DNA of 64,000 bases from contig NZ_BMUY01000004.1 in the NCBI RefSeq assembly GCF_014650435.1, positions 1 to 64,000 on the forward strand. The letters run 5' to 3'. Position 1 is the stretch's first letter, and each line of letters starts with the position of its first letter. This DNA is from Streptomyces tendae (lineage in GTDB: Bacteria > Actinomycetota > Actinomycetes > Streptomycetales > Streptomycetaceae). Made by a program: the position numbers and the translations under genes. Below the pieces are notes generated by a model, which saw only the letters and a program-made list of their open reading frames with translations, made no database searches and was not told where the DNA came from. Shown in pieces: positions 51,863 through 61,094 of the stretch.

Positions 51863-52804
51863 CTACGTGGCATCCTTTTCACGAGCAGCGGTCGCAGCGT
51901 AGTCGGTCGGGGTCCTGCCGTAGTACTGGCGGAAGGCGCGTGCGAAGTGGCCGCTGTCGGCGAACTGCCAGCGGGCGGCTATCTCCGTGACGGTCATGCG
52001 CCGGTGCGGTGCGACGAGCGCGCGGCATGCCTCCTCGAGGCGGCGGCGCCGGATGTAGGTGCTCAGCGGTCGGCCTTCCCTGGCGAAGGCCCGTTGGAGG
52101 GTACGCGGGGAGACGTTCAACTCCCGGGCGAGAGCCGAGGGGGACAGGGCGGGATCGGTGAGCCGGCGGTCGGCCAGGTCCCGCGCGGCTTGGGCCAGGG
52201 CCGACGACAACAGGGGTTCCACGTCGTCCAGGCCGCCCCCGGCGGCGGCCCGGGCCAACTCGGCCAGGGTGCCGCGGGCGGCGTCGACCCCGGCCGGCGC
52301 GAGGCGGTCCAGCACCCGGCCCACCATCGCGGCGTGCGCCGTCAGCAGCCGAATCTCGGCGGTGTCGGCCGGTCCGGAGGCAGACCCGCCTCGTGCGGAC
52401 TGGACCTCTGCGGCGGGCAGGACGAGTACCTGCACGACGGTGTGTGGCGCCGCGGCGAAGGAGGACAGCCTTCCCCTCTGTACCACCAGGTGGCCGGCCG
52501 GTGCCGTGTGCTCGGCTCCTCCCGGTTCCTCGAACCGCCAGGTCCCCCGGTGGACGATCCACAGGCGTACGTGATCGTCGGCTCCGACCCGTCGGCCCGC
52601 CGTCCGCAGGGCGGCCGCGGTCTCGAAGCGGTTGAACATCATGTCCCGCACCCGGAACCCGCGGGACCGCGCCGAGAAGCCGGACACGGTCGTCCGGCGG
52701 AAGGGTGCCAGTGCGAAGGTCTCGCCCATCCGGCTCCGCCACTGGTGCGCGAAGTCGCTGAAGGCGTTGGCGCCGCTCACGTCTGCCGAGAAAGTGCCGC
52801 TCAT
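51863..52804 (-). CDS. AraC-family regulator (AraC-binding-like N-terminus)
   Basis: 313 residues. The N-terminal AraC_binding_2-type half has RVRDMMFNRFETAAALRTAG, VRLWIVHRGTWRFEEPGG and HLVVQRGRLSSFA; the C-terminal double HTH is LSPSALARELNVSPRTLQRA, YIRRRRLEEACRALVAPHRR and the second HTH IAARWQFADSGHFARAFRQY YGRTPTDY. It is divergent from an SDR gene (140 bp apart), a frequent arrangement in which the AraC protein activates the neighbour. Confidence 0.9.
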   Translation of the reverse strand: MSGTFSADVSGANAFSDFAHQWRSRMGETFALAPFRRTTVSGFSARSRGFRVRDMMFNRFETAAALRTAGRRVGADDHVRLWIVHRGTWRFEEPGGAEHTAPAGHLVVQRGRLSSFAAAPHTVVQVLVLPAAEVQSARGGSASGPADTAEIRLLTAHAAMVGRVLDRLAPAGVDAARGTLAELARAAAGGGLDDVEPLLSSALAQAARDLADRRLTDPALSPSALARELNVSPRTLQRAFAREGRPLSTYIRRRRLEEACRALVAPHRRMTVTEIAARWQFADSGHFARAFRQYYGRTPTDYAATAAREKDAT

Positions 52805-52944
52805 CGTTGTCGCGAATCTCCCGTTCGGGCTGACGCGCCGGTCCGAGGCGCCGAGACCACACGCTTCCTACCGTTGTTCCGGCATGCATCGAAGATCCGA
52901 CATCCGCGGTCCGGAAGTCGATACAAGGATAACGAGGTGGGGAA

Positions 52945-53670
52945 TTGAGCACGCTCGCGATCGTGGGCGCAGGCCCGCAACTGGGGCGCGCGATCGGCCG
53001 GCGGTTCGCCGCCGAGGGGATCGACGTGGCGCTGATCGCCCGCAGCCGTACGACGCTGCAGGCGGTGGCCGACGACCTGTCCGGCATGGGCGTGCGGGCC
53101 GAGGCGTTTCCCGCCGACGTGACCGACCGTCCCGCTCTGCACGCGGCGCTCACCGCCGCCGAGGAGCGGCTGGGACCGATCGACATACTCGAGTACTCGC
53201 CCGCGCCGTCCCCGGCCGACCTGCGCCGGGCGCCGCTGGTCGAGGCCACGAAGGTCACCGTCGACTCGGTTCTGACGCAGCTGGACCTCTATCTGCTCGG
53301 GGGCGTGGCGGCGGTGCAGCACGTCCTGCCCGGCATGCTTGAGCGCGGCACGGGGACGATCCTGATCAGCAGCGGGGCGGGGTCGGGGCCGGTGATCGCC
53401 CCGCACGTGGCAAACGTCCAGATCGCCACGGGCGGGATGCGCAACTGGATCCTCAACCTGCATGCGGCGCTGTCCGGCACCGGCGTCTACGCCGCGCACG
53501 TGGCGATCGCCGCCTTCATCGGCCAAGGGGGCCACGACTCCCAGCCGCAGACGATCGCCGACGCGTACTGGCGGCTGCACACCGGACGGACCGAAGCCGA
53601 GCTGGTCATCCAGGATCTGCCGGACGACTACCTGGAACGGGGTTTGGCGGACAAGTTCGTCGAGCCCTGA
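52945..53670 (+). CDS. SDR-fold protein without the classical YxxxK pair
   Basis: 241 residues. The NAD(P)-binding turn is AIVGAGPQLGRAIGRRFAAE, followed by ADVTDRPALHAALTAAEERL and an SSGAGSG block at the catalytic Ser position. Where Tyr-x-x-x-Lys should follow, the sequence is HVANVQIATGGMRNWILNLH, so both catalytic residues are replaced. Relatives of this kind exist in actinobacteria and may be non-catalytic or use other residues. TTG at 52945 follows GGTGGGGA. A 20-bp hairpin follows the stop. Confidence 0.82.
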   Translation: MSTLAIVGAGPQLGRAIGRRFAAEGIDVALIARSRTTLQAVADDLSGMGVRAEAFPADVTDRPALHAALTAAEERLGPIDILEYSPAPSPADLRRAPLVEATKVTVDSVLTQLDLYLLGGVAAVQHVLPGMLERGTGTILISSGAGSGPVIAPHVANVQIATGGMRNWILNLHAALSGTGVYAAHVAIAAFIGQGGHDSQPQTIADAYWRLHTGRTEAELVIQDLPDDYLERGLADKFVEP

Positions 53671-53713
53671 TTCGCCGGCGGCTGCACGGCCGGGCCGGGT
53701 GTAGGGCGGTGTG

Positions 53714-53759
53714 CCGTTCCGGCCGTCCACGGCGGCAGTGCCGTGGACGGCCGGAACGG
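53714..53759. terminator. 20-bp perfect stem-loop after the SDR gene
   Basis: 53714-53733 and 53740-53759 are exact reverse complements with a GGCAGT loop, 43 bp after the SDR stop. Very stable and well placed as a factor-independent Streptomyces terminator. Confidence 0.85.
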
Positions 53760-54382
53760 TGACGAGGGACCGGCCCGTGGGCGTTCCCGCCGACGGGCGC
53801 CGGTCTGCTGCCCGGCGCAGGCGTGATTCACGGCCCCGCGGCCCGGGAGATCGCCGGACTCGCCCTGCGCAGCGCCGTCACGGCCGCGGTGCGGGGTGCG
53901 CCGCCGACCTGCGGGGCCAGGGGCGCAGCAGTTGGACCCCGAAGCGGTACAGCCTCGACAACTTCGGCAACGGCCTGGTCCGGTTCATCACCCTGGTGGT
54001 GAAGCGGCCCGTCGTCGTCGAGCAGATTTCGTCGGAGGGGCTGTTCAGCGGCCGGAGCAGGGCACGCGCGGAGTCCGTGTAGCGCATGCCGGTCTTCTCC
54101 CCGAGACCGAACACCTGCGCCAGGCGTGACCACGCCGGCCTGTCTGGTGGCTGCTGTGCGGGAGGCGGCGACTCAGCGGCTGGAGAACTCCTCCAAGTGG
54201 GGCGACCCGCGGGCCTACCCCGCGACCTGAGGCCGACCCGCTCTCGTCCCCGGGTGGGACCCGCCGAGGGCGTAGTACTGCGTATTCAGTACCCCGCAGT
54301 GTCGGCAGCGGGACGACGACAGGACACTGCCCTCTTCAGCAGTCTGGAGGCACCTTCGAGACCCGGATGCGGAGACCTCCCC
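53760..54382. other. Intergenic with coding-like scraps
   Basis: No intact gene. Around 53785-53890 the plus strand reads WAFPPTGAGLLPGAGVIHGP AAREIAGLALRSAV, and around 54010-54110 the minus strand reads FGLGEKTGMRYTDSARALLR PL; both look like protein debris but I cannot name their families. GGAGACCTCC at 54371-54380 is the ribosome site of the MMPL gene. Confidence 0.4.
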
Positions 54383-56596
54383 GTGGCTGCTTTTCTGTAT
54401 CGAATGGGCCGTTTGGCCTTCAGGCGACGCTGGACCGTTGCCCTTGTCTGGGCCGCCGTACTGGCCGCCGTAGGACTTGCCGGCATGACCGCGCCGGAGG
54501 CGGAGGAGGAACCCTTCGCCATGCCGGGGATCGAGTCGCAGGAAGCCTTCGACCTGATGGAGGAGCGGTTCCCCGGCGCCGCCGCCGACGGCGCGACCGC
54601 CCGCGTCGTCTTCGTCTCGCCGAACGGCGAGAAGGTCACCGCCACCGAGAACAAGGAGGCCGTCGAGGCCGCGATAGCCGAACTCGGGGACGGCACCCAG
54701 GTCGAGAGCACCGTCGACCCGTACGAGTCCGGCGCGGTCAGCGAGGACGGCCTCACCGCGTACACGACCGTGACCTACAAGGTCGACGCCGCCGGCCTCA
54801 CCGACGCCAGCCGCAGCCACCTGGAAGAATCGCTCGAGCACGCCCGTGACTCCGGGCTCACCGTCGAGGCGGGCGGCGACGCCATGGAGGACATGGGCGG
54901 ACCCAGCGGCACCGCCGAGGCAATCGGCATCTCCGTCGCCGCCGTCGTCCTGCTGATCACCTTCGGCTCACTGGCCGCCGCCGGACTCCCGCTGCTCACC
55001 GCGCTCATCGGCGTCGGCATCAGCCTGTTCGCCATCACGGCCCTGGCCGGTCCGCTGGGCCTGGCCGACACCACCAGCACCGTGGCCATCATGCTCGGCC
55101 TGGCCGTCGGCATCGACTACGCCCTGTTCATCGTCTCCCGCTACCGCGAGGAGCGCGCCAAGGGGCGGACTGCCCAGGAGGCCGTCGCCCTCGCCACCGG
55201 CACCGCGGGCTCCGCCGTGGTCTTCGCCGGGCTCACCGTCGTCATCGCGCTCGCCGGTCTCTCCGTCGTCGGCATCCCGATGCTGACGGAGATGGGCCTG
55301 GGCGCGGCGGGCGCGGTCGTCGTCGGCGTCCTCATCGCGCTCACCCTGGTCCCGGCCTTCCTCGGCTTCTGGCCCAATGCCATCCTGACCCGCAAGGACC
55401 GCAAGGCCCGGCGAGCGGGCGGTACGCCGCGGGAGACGCGCAAGGTCAACGGCGGCACCCGCTGGGCGAGCTTCGTACTGCGCCGCCCGCTGCCCGTGCT
55501 GCTCGCGGCCGTCGCGGGCCTCGGCGCCCTGGCGCTGCCGATGACCGACCTTCAGCTCGGTATGCCCGGCGACGAGGCCAAGTCCACGGAGACCACCCAG
55601 CGGCGGGCCTACGACGCGCTCGCCGAGGGCTTCGGGCCCGGCTTCAACGGACCGTTGACCGTGGTCGTGGACGCCAAGGACGCCGACGACCCGAAGGCCG
55701 CGGCCGGGACCGTCTCCGAGCGGATCGGCGGCACCGAGGGCGTGGTGTCGGTGTCCCCGGCCCAGTTCAACGAATCCGGCGACACGGCCGTCTTCTCCGT
55801 CGTCCCCACCACCGCGCCGACCGGCCAGGAGACCAAGGACCTGGTCAACACCATCCGCGGCGACCGGCCCGGCATCGAGTCCGAGGCCGGGGCGACCTTC
55901 GAGGTCACCGGGACCACCGCGATGAACATCGACGTCTCCGAGAAGGTGCAGTCCGCGCTGGTGCCGTACCTGCTCGTGGTGGTCGGGCTTGCCGTGATCC
56001 TGCTGCTGGTGGTCTTCCGCTCGATCCTGGTTCCGCTGAAGGCGGCCGCCGGCTTCCTGCTCTCGGTGCTCGCCTCGCTCGGCGCGGTGGTCGTGGTCTT
56101 CCAGCAGGGCCACGGCGCCGATCTGCTGGGGGTGGAGACCACCGGTCCCATCATGAGCCTGATGCCGATCTTCCTGGTGGGCATCGTCTTCGGCCTCGCG
56201 ATGGACTACGAGGTCTTCCTGGTCTCGCGGATGCGCGAGGCGTACGTCCACGGTGAGCGGCCGGCCCAGGCCGTGACCTCCGGGTTCCAGCACAGCGCCC
56301 GGGTCGTCGTGGCCGCCGCGCTGATCATGATCGCGGTGTTCTCCGGGTTCATCGGGGACAGCGACGCCATGATCAAGATGATCGGCTTCGGCCTCGCCTC
56401 GGCCGTCCTGCTCGACGCCTTCGTGGTCCGGATGGCGATCGTCCCGGCCGTCCTCGCCCTGCTCGGCGAGCGGGCCTGGTGGCTGCCGAAGTGGCTGGAC
56501 CGGATCCTGCCCCGGGTCGACGTGGAGGGCGAGGCCCTGACCCGCCCGGCCGAGCCCGAGGCGGAACCGGCCGAGAAGGACCTCGCCCGCGCCTGA
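54383..56596 (+). CDS. MMPL-family RND transporter
   Basis: 737 residues with the two-fold MMPL layout: helix 1 (WTVALVWAAVLAAVGLAG), an external domain to about 170, five helices including AVVLLITFGSLAAAGLPLLT and the central TSTVAIMLGLAVGIDYALFI VSRYREE (GxxxDY motif), a cytoplasmic loop, then a second half with PYLLVVVGLAVILLLVVFRS and GIVFGLAMDYEVFLVSRMRE. MMPL proteins export lipids or drugs using the proton gradient. GTG at 54383 has a GGAG upstream. It is followed by its probable two-component system after 95 bp, suggesting regulated export of an envelope-active compound or lipid. Confidence 0.9.
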   Translation: MAAFLYRMGRLAFRRRWTVALVWAAVLAAVGLAGMTAPEAEEEPFAMPGIESQEAFDLMEERFPGAAADGATARVVFVSPNGEKVTATENKEAVEAAIAELGDGTQVESTVDPYESGAVSEDGLTAYTTVTYKVDAAGLTDASRSHLEESLEHARDSGLTVEAGGDAMEDMGGPSGTAEAIGISVAAVVLLITFGSLAAAGLPLLTALIGVGISLFAITALAGPLGLADTTSTVAIMLGLAVGIDYALFIVSRYREERAKGRTAQEAVALATGTAGSAVVFAGLTVVIALAGLSVVGIPMLTEMGLGAAGAVVVGVLIALTLVPAFLGFWPNAILTRKDRKARRAGGTPRETRKVNGGTRWASFVLRRPLPVLLAAVAGLGALALPMTDLQLGMPGDEAKSTETTQRRAYDALAEGFGPGFNGPLTVVVDAKDADDPKAAAGTVSERIGGTEGVVSVSPAQFNESGDTAVFSVVPTTAPTGQETKDLVNTIRGDRPGIESEAGATFEVTGTTAMNIDVSEKVQSALVPYLLVVVGLAVILLLVVFRSILVPLKAAAGFLLSVLASLGAVVVVFQQGHGADLLGVETTGPIMSLMPIFLVGIVFGLAMDYEVFLVSRMREAYVHGERPAQAVTSGFQHSARVVVAAALIMIAVFSGFIGDSDAMIKMIGFGLASAVLLDAFVVRMAIVPAVLALLGERAWWLPKWLDRILPRVDVEGEALTRPAEPEAEPAEKDLARA

Positions 56597-56691
56597 CCGG
56601 ATGCGCGGAAGCCGCCCGAGGTCGCCCCAGCGATCCGGGCGGCTTCGCATCGTCCACCATGGATGCCAGCCCCTCACCGAGAGAGCCCACC

Positions 56692-57936
56692 ATGAACAGC
56701 AGCCTGGAGCGCTACACCGAGCGCGTGGAGCAGTACGCGTCGCGCTTCTCGCGCTTCCCCCGCTTCCTGGAAGTGACGATGGTGCTGGCCCTCATCGGCT
56801 GCGCCTTCTTCGGCACCCAGCTCAGCCTCCCCGGCGTCGACCGCCCGGACACGGGGAAGTCGCTGGAGGTCCTGCTCGGCCTGTCCTGCTTCGTCCTGCT
56901 GAAGTACCGCACCCACACCCGCACGGTCGTGGTCGTGGTCGCCGGGGTCACCATCGCCGCGATCGCGCGGGGGTACCTGCTCACCCCGATGCTGCTGGCC
57001 CCGCTGCTCGCCGCGATGTACTGGCTGGCCGTCCTGTGCGACCGCCGGACCGTTCGCCTGTACGCGCTCGTCGTCACGGTGGCCCTGCTGACGGTGAACC
57101 TGTTCTCCGACGGCATGCGTGACCTTTCCCCGGTCCTGACCGTGGTCGGCCCGGTGTTCTGGATGGCCCTGCCGCTCGTCGGCGGCAGCCTGGCCCGGCT
57201 GCGCGGCGACTACCTGGAAGCGGTCAAGGCGCGGGCCGAGCACGCCGAACGCACCCGGGAGGAGGAGGCCCGGCTGCGGGTCACCGAGGAACGTATGCGC
57301 ATCGCCCGCGAGTTGCACGACGTTGTGGCCCACCACCTGGCCCTCGCCAACGCCCAGGCCGGCACCGCCGCCCACCTCTCGCGCAGCAGCCCCGAGCAGA
57401 GCCGGAAGATCCTCGACGACCTCACCGGCACCACCTCCGCGGCGCTGCGCGAGCTCAAGGCCACCCTGGGCCTGCTGCGCCAGGACGACCGGCCCGAGGG
57501 CGAGGGCCTGGACCCGGCGCCGGGACTCGCCCGCCTTCCCGAGCTGATCGACTCCTACCGCTCGGCGGGCCTGGAAGTCGTCGTCCACCAGGAGGGCGTG
57601 CGCCGCCCGCTGACGCCGGGCGTGGATCTGACCGCGTACCGGATCGTGCAGGAAGCCCTCACCAACGTCGCCAAGCATGCCCCCGAACGCGCCGCCCATA
57701 TCGGCTTCACCTACGCCGACTCCCGGCTGCTCATCACCGTCAGCAATGACGGCCCGGCCACCGCCACCGCCGTCAACGGGACGTCCGGCGGTTTCGGGTT
57801 GCGGGGCATGCGGGAGCGCGCCCAGTCCATCGGCGGCGACCTGTGCGCGGGGCCCCGCCCCGAGGGCGGTTTCGAGGTCACCACCGCGCTGCCGCTGCAA
57901 GCGTCCGCCGCCGTCGTCGAAGGAGAGTCCCCATGA
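56692..57936 (+). CDS. Two-component sensor histidine kinase (HisKA_3)
   Basis: 414 residues. An N-terminal amphipathic segment (YTERVEQYASRFSRFPRF) and about five helices (MVLALIGCAFFGTQL, VLLGLSCFVLLKYR, TVVVVVAGVTIAAIARGYLL, LLAPLLAAMYWLAVLC, LYALVVTVALLTVNLF) precede the phospho-acceptor helix MRIARELHDVVAHHLALANA and the ATPase (AYRIVQEALTNVAKHAPERA; GFGLRGMRERAQSIGG). It overlaps the response regulator by ATGA. Located after an MMPL exporter, as in self-protection or envelope-stress modules. Confidence 0.92.
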   Translation: MNSSLERYTERVEQYASRFSRFPRFLEVTMVLALIGCAFFGTQLSLPGVDRPDTGKSLEVLLGLSCFVLLKYRTHTRTVVVVVAGVTIAAIARGYLLTPMLLAPLLAAMYWLAVLCDRRTVRLYALVVTVALLTVNLFSDGMRDLSPVLTVVGPVFWMALPLVGGSLARLRGDYLEAVKARAEHAERTREEEARLRVTEERMRIARELHDVVAHHLALANAQAGTAAHLSRSSPEQSRKILDDLTGTTSAALRELKATLGLLRQDDRPEGEGLDPAPGLARLPELIDSYRSAGLEVVVHQEGVRRPLTPGVDLTAYRIVQEALTNVAKHAPERAAHIGFTYADSRLLITVSNDGPATATAVNGTSGGFGLRGMRERAQSIGGDLCAGPRPEGGFEVTTALPLQASAAVVEGESP

Positions 57937-58661
57937 CCGTGAAGGTGCTGCTCGCCGACGACCAGGCCCTGCTGCGGGCCACGTTCCGCATCCTGATCGA
58001 CTCCTGCCCGGACATGGAGGTCGTCGGGGAGGCGTCCAACGGAGCGGAAGCGCTGGAGCTGGCCCGAACCCACCACCCGGACGTGGTGCTCATGGACATC
58101 CGCATGCCCGGGACGGACGGCCTGTCCGGCACCGCGGGGATCTGCGCCGATCCAGAGCTGGCGAGCACCCGGGTGCTGATCCTGACCACCTTCGAGACCG
58201 AGGACTACGTCGCTCAGGCGCTGCGGGCCGGGGCCAGCGGCTTCCTCGGCAAGGACGTCACCGCGGACGCCCTGCTGGTCGGCATTCGTACGGTGGCCTC
58301 CGGGGAGGCGCTGCTCTCCCCCGGCGCCACCCGCACCCTGATCACCCGCTTCCTCACCTCCCCGGCCCCCGGCACCGACCTGGCACCCCCGGAACGGCTG
58401 GCCGACCTCACCGGACGGGAACGGGAAGTGATGGCGCTGGCGGCCGAAGGCAAGTCCAACGCGGAGATCGCCGAGCTGCTGGTGGTCAGCCCGCTGACGG
58501 TACGGACGCACATCCACCGCGCGATGACGAAACTCAACGCCCGCGACCGGGCACAGCTCGTCGTCATCGCATACCAGACGGGCCTGGTGCAGGCGGGAGG
58601 GGACAACGGGGCCCCGCCGAGGCACAGGGGCTCCAGTGCACCTGACGGGATTCCTGGCTGA
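57933..58661 (+). CDS. NarL/FixJ-family response regulator
   Basis: 242 residues. Receiver: VLLADDQALLRATFRILIDS, phospho-Asp in DVVLMDIRMPGTDG, Thr in LILTTFETEDYV and Lys in GFLGKDVTADALL. HTH: LTGREREVMALAAEGKSNAE and TVRTHIHRAMTKLNARDRAQ. Start chosen at ATG 57933, which overlaps the kinase stop and has GGAGAG upstream. Probably controls the MMPL gene; a specific site was not identified. Confidence 0.92.
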   Translation: MTVKVLLADDQALLRATFRILIDSCPDMEVVGEASNGAEALELARTHHPDVVLMDIRMPGTDGLSGTAGICADPELASTRVLILTTFETEDYVAQALRAGASGFLGKDVTADALLVGIRTVASGEALLSPGATRTLITRFLTSPAPGTDLAPPERLADLTGREREVMALAAEGKSNAEIAELLVVSPLTVRTHIHRAMTKLNARDRAQLVVIAYQTGLVQAGGDNGAPPRHRGSSAPDGIPG

Positions 58662-59006
58662 CGGCGCGTCGGTACCGGACCGTTGCAGGTCAGAAGACTG
58701 TTGACGGTGGTGTGCGGGTCCGCAACCGTCCGACGTGCTCAACGTCAGCGACACCGTGGCCCGAGGCGACGCCGTCGCCCTCCCCCTCGCGGTTGTCCCG
58801 GCGCTCATGGTCGGCCATGTCGCCGCCCGCCAGGAGTGCCGGACGGCTGATGGCTCCCCCGCCTCTGTGAGGACGTATCAGTCCATCGCGTCACGCATGA
58901 CCAGCAAGCTCCGGCGGTCTCCGACCCTTCCTGCCCCCGCTGCAGCCTCGCGCGCCGGGGTTCGGCGGCCCGCACGGCCGGGCGTGACACCGTCCGCTTC
59001 GGCCCT
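58662..59006. other. Intergenic, unidentified coding-like scrap
   Basis: About 345 bp without an intact gene. The plus strand at 58735-58850 reads LNVSDTVARGDAVALPLAVV PALMVGHVAARQE, which could be debris of a membrane or metabolic protein, but there is no start, no family match I can name and no continuation. Confidence 0.35.
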
Positions 59007-59624
59007 TTACAGCGGAGCATCCGTCTGCGCGCGTGCGGGGGTGGAGAAGGCGGCGAACGCAGCGTCCAGCAGGTCGCCGAGGTCTTCTTGGCCGCCGCTC
59101 GCGCTCCACTGCCCGAGGGCGATCCACAGGCATTCGAGTGCCGCTGCGGCGCGCACGTGGGCGATGACCGGTGACCGGTCGGCCGGGGAGGCCGTCTCCT
59201 GCAGCCGGGCGACGATCTTGGGTCGCCATTCGGACTGCTTCTCGCGGAGCCGTGCGCACAGGGCCGGGGTCTGGTCGACGAGGTCGAGGATCGTCGCGAG
59301 GTGCTGGACATCGCGTACGAGGAAGGTCGCGGCTGATTCCAGGGCGTTGCGCAGCCTGCTCCAGTCGTCCTCGTTGGCTCGGTCGGCGTCGAGCGCGTCG
59401 GCAATGGCGTCACCGAGGGGGTCGAAGACGAACAGGACCACATCCTCCTTGGTGCCGAAGTAGCGCAGGAAGGTGCTCCGCGACACTCCAGCCGCCTCGG
59501 CGAGGTCGGCGAAGGTGACCTGGTTGAAGCCGGTGAGGCAGAACCGGTCGAACGCCACGCGGGCCAGCTCTGCCCGTACCGCGTGACGGCCGATCTGACG
59601 GGTACCGCCGGGTGCTGCACTCAT
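59007..59624 (-). CDS. TetR-family transcriptional regulator
   Basis: 205 residues. HTH in the first 60: VRAELARVAFDRFCLTGFNQ, VTFADLAEAAGVSRSTFLRY, FGTKEDVVLFVFDPL. The C-terminal domain (ALESAATFLVRDVQHLATIL; RAAAALECLWIALGQWSASG) is of the MftR-like/TetR_C_17-type acyl or small-ligand class. ATG at 59624 is chosen over 59648. Divergent from an enoyl-CoA hydratase gene, which it probably represses through the repeats at 59662. Confidence 0.88.
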   Translation of the reverse strand: MSAAPGGTRQIGRHAVRAELARVAFDRFCLTGFNQVTFADLAEAAGVSRSTFLRYFGTKEDVVLFVFDPLGDAIADALDADRANEDDWSRLRNALESAATFLVRDVQHLATILDLVDQTPALCARLREKQSEWRPKIVARLQETASPADRSPVIAHVRAAAALECLWIALGQWSASGGQEDLGDLLDAAFAAFSTPARAQTDAPL

Positions 59625-59661
59625 GGAGCCGAGTGTACTCCGCCACACTCAGTCGCTTTTC

Positions 59662-59688
59662 TGATACTCGATCCATAACCTGATACTC
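59662..59688. promoter_or_regulatory. Direct repeats TGATACTC in the TetR/hydratase gap
   Basis: TGATACTC occurs at 59662-59669 and 59681-59688, 19 bp apart, in an AT-richer part of the 151-bp divergent gap. CACTCAGT and CTCAGTGT lie on either side. A candidate regulator site or promoter core. Confidence 0.45.
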
Positions 59689-59775
59689 AGTGTCATTCAT
59701 GACGCCGGGAGTCGCTACTCCTGCCCGCCGCGGCACAGCCATACCCCCGGCCCTCATACGAAGTGGAGCCATCCC

Positions 59776-60636
59776 ATGAGCTACGACGACCTCTCCGCCC
59801 TGACGATCGACGTTTTGGACGGCGTCGCGACGGTGACCGTCGATCACCCGCCGCTCAATCTGATGGACGCGGTCCTGCTGCCGTCCCTGCGAGCCTTCGT
59901 CGCGCGGGTGCGTGACGACGCCGACGTCCGCGTCATCGTCTTCGAGAGCGCCGACCCGGAGTTCTTCATCGCGCACGGCGACATGGCCTACCTCACCGAC
60001 CCGGACGCGTTGCCCGCAGCCACCAGCGCCGCGATCGCGGCCGCACCGGACACGCCCCTCCCCGAAGGCCTGAACATCCTCCAGGCACTGAGCGAGGAGG
60101 TCCGCTCGCTCCCCCAGGTCACCATCGGCAAGCTAGCGGGCTTCGCGCGCGGCGCGGGCAACGAGTTCTTCATGTACCTGGACATGCGCTTCGCAGCGAT
60201 CGGCAAGTCGGGGCAGGGGCAGCCGGAGTCCTTGATGGGGATCCTCCCCGGAGGCGGCGGCACGGTGAACATGACGCGCCTGACGGGCCGAGCCCGCGCA
60301 CTGGAGCTCATCCTCGGCGCCGAACTCGTGGGCGCGGAACTCGCGGAACGCTACGGCCTGATCAACCGTGCGCTGCCCGCCGAGGAACTCGACGCGTTCG
60401 TCAGCACCCTGGCCCGGCGGATCGCCGGCCTGCGACCGGAGGTCGTCTCCATCACCAAGGCCGCGGTCGACGCGATCGCTCCTCCGATTCCCCACGCGGC
60501 ATACGCCGTGGAGAACGAGGGCTTGTACGCGGCGTTCGGCAACGACGTCACCGAACTCGCCCACAAACTGCTCGCCGCCGGCATCCAGACCCGTGAGGGC
60601 GAACGGAACCACGAGCGCATCGCCAACAGCATCTGA
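59776..60636 (+). CDS. Enoyl-CoA hydratase/isomerase (crotonase) family protein
   Basis: 286 residues. Crotonase fold: VATVTVDHPPLNLMDAVLLP, VIVFESADPEFFIAHGDM, KLAGFARGAGNEFFMYLDMR (first catalytic Glu after the oxyanion-hole GAG) and GQPESLMGILPGGGGTVNMT (second Glu), then the Rossmann-like end helix VVSITKAAVDAI. Both acids are present, so hydratase activity is feasible, though the AGxGxE region is slightly divergent. GGAGC precedes the ATG. Divergent TetR regulator. Confidence 0.88.
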   Translation: MSYDDLSALTIDVLDGVATVTVDHPPLNLMDAVLLPSLRAFVARVRDDADVRVIVFESADPEFFIAHGDMAYLTDPDALPAATSAAIAAAPDTPLPEGLNILQALSEEVRSLPQVTIGKLAGFARGAGNEFFMYLDMRFAAIGKSGQGQPESLMGILPGGGGTVNMTRLTGRARALELILGAELVGAELAERYGLINRALPAEELDAFVSTLARRIAGLRPEVVSITKAAVDAIAPPIPHAAYAVENEGLYAAFGNDVTELAHKLLAAGIQTREGERNHERIANSI

Positions 60637-61094
60637 CACCCGAGCTCTCGCCGTCGGTGCGCAGCCGCCTGACAAGCCATTCAACGAACCGGGCCGCGTT
60701 GAGCGCCCCACGCGGAACGGGCCGGTGACCTGCTGCTTGGCCTCGGCGGCGTCACCGGCCCGAGTCATACGCGGTCGCCGGCCTACTCGCTGCGAAGCGG
60801 CCGGTGCCGAGGGCGACCAGCCGACATGAGGCCGGTCCGTACCCAGATGGCCTTTCCATCTGGGCCGGCTGAGGACGGCGCTGAACAGGGGTCGGGCGGA
60901 GCGCCCTCGTATTCGACAACGAGGCAGGCAGCCGGCGCCCGACCCCCGGGCAGGGAACGCCGGACCACCACCGGCGATGCCCTTCAGCAGCCATGGGACG
61001 TATACCAATGGCCGAGCCCAGAAGGTCGGCCATCGCAGACTGCCGGCCCGCGACGAGTAGGCTGATCGTTCGACATCGGACCAGGGAGGTCGAC
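60637..61094. other. Intergenic before the MarR gene
   Basis: About 460 bp with no supported gene. It contains a 9-bp perfect inverted repeat CCCAGATGG-CCTTT-CCATCTGGG at 60842-60864, possibly a terminator or regulator site, and Arg/Pro-rich open frames only. Confidence 0.45.

Noticed and set aside
53711-54082. Plus-strand open frame after the SDR terminator
   Set aside because: Starts inside the hairpin, Arg-rich, and has no family; treated as debris.
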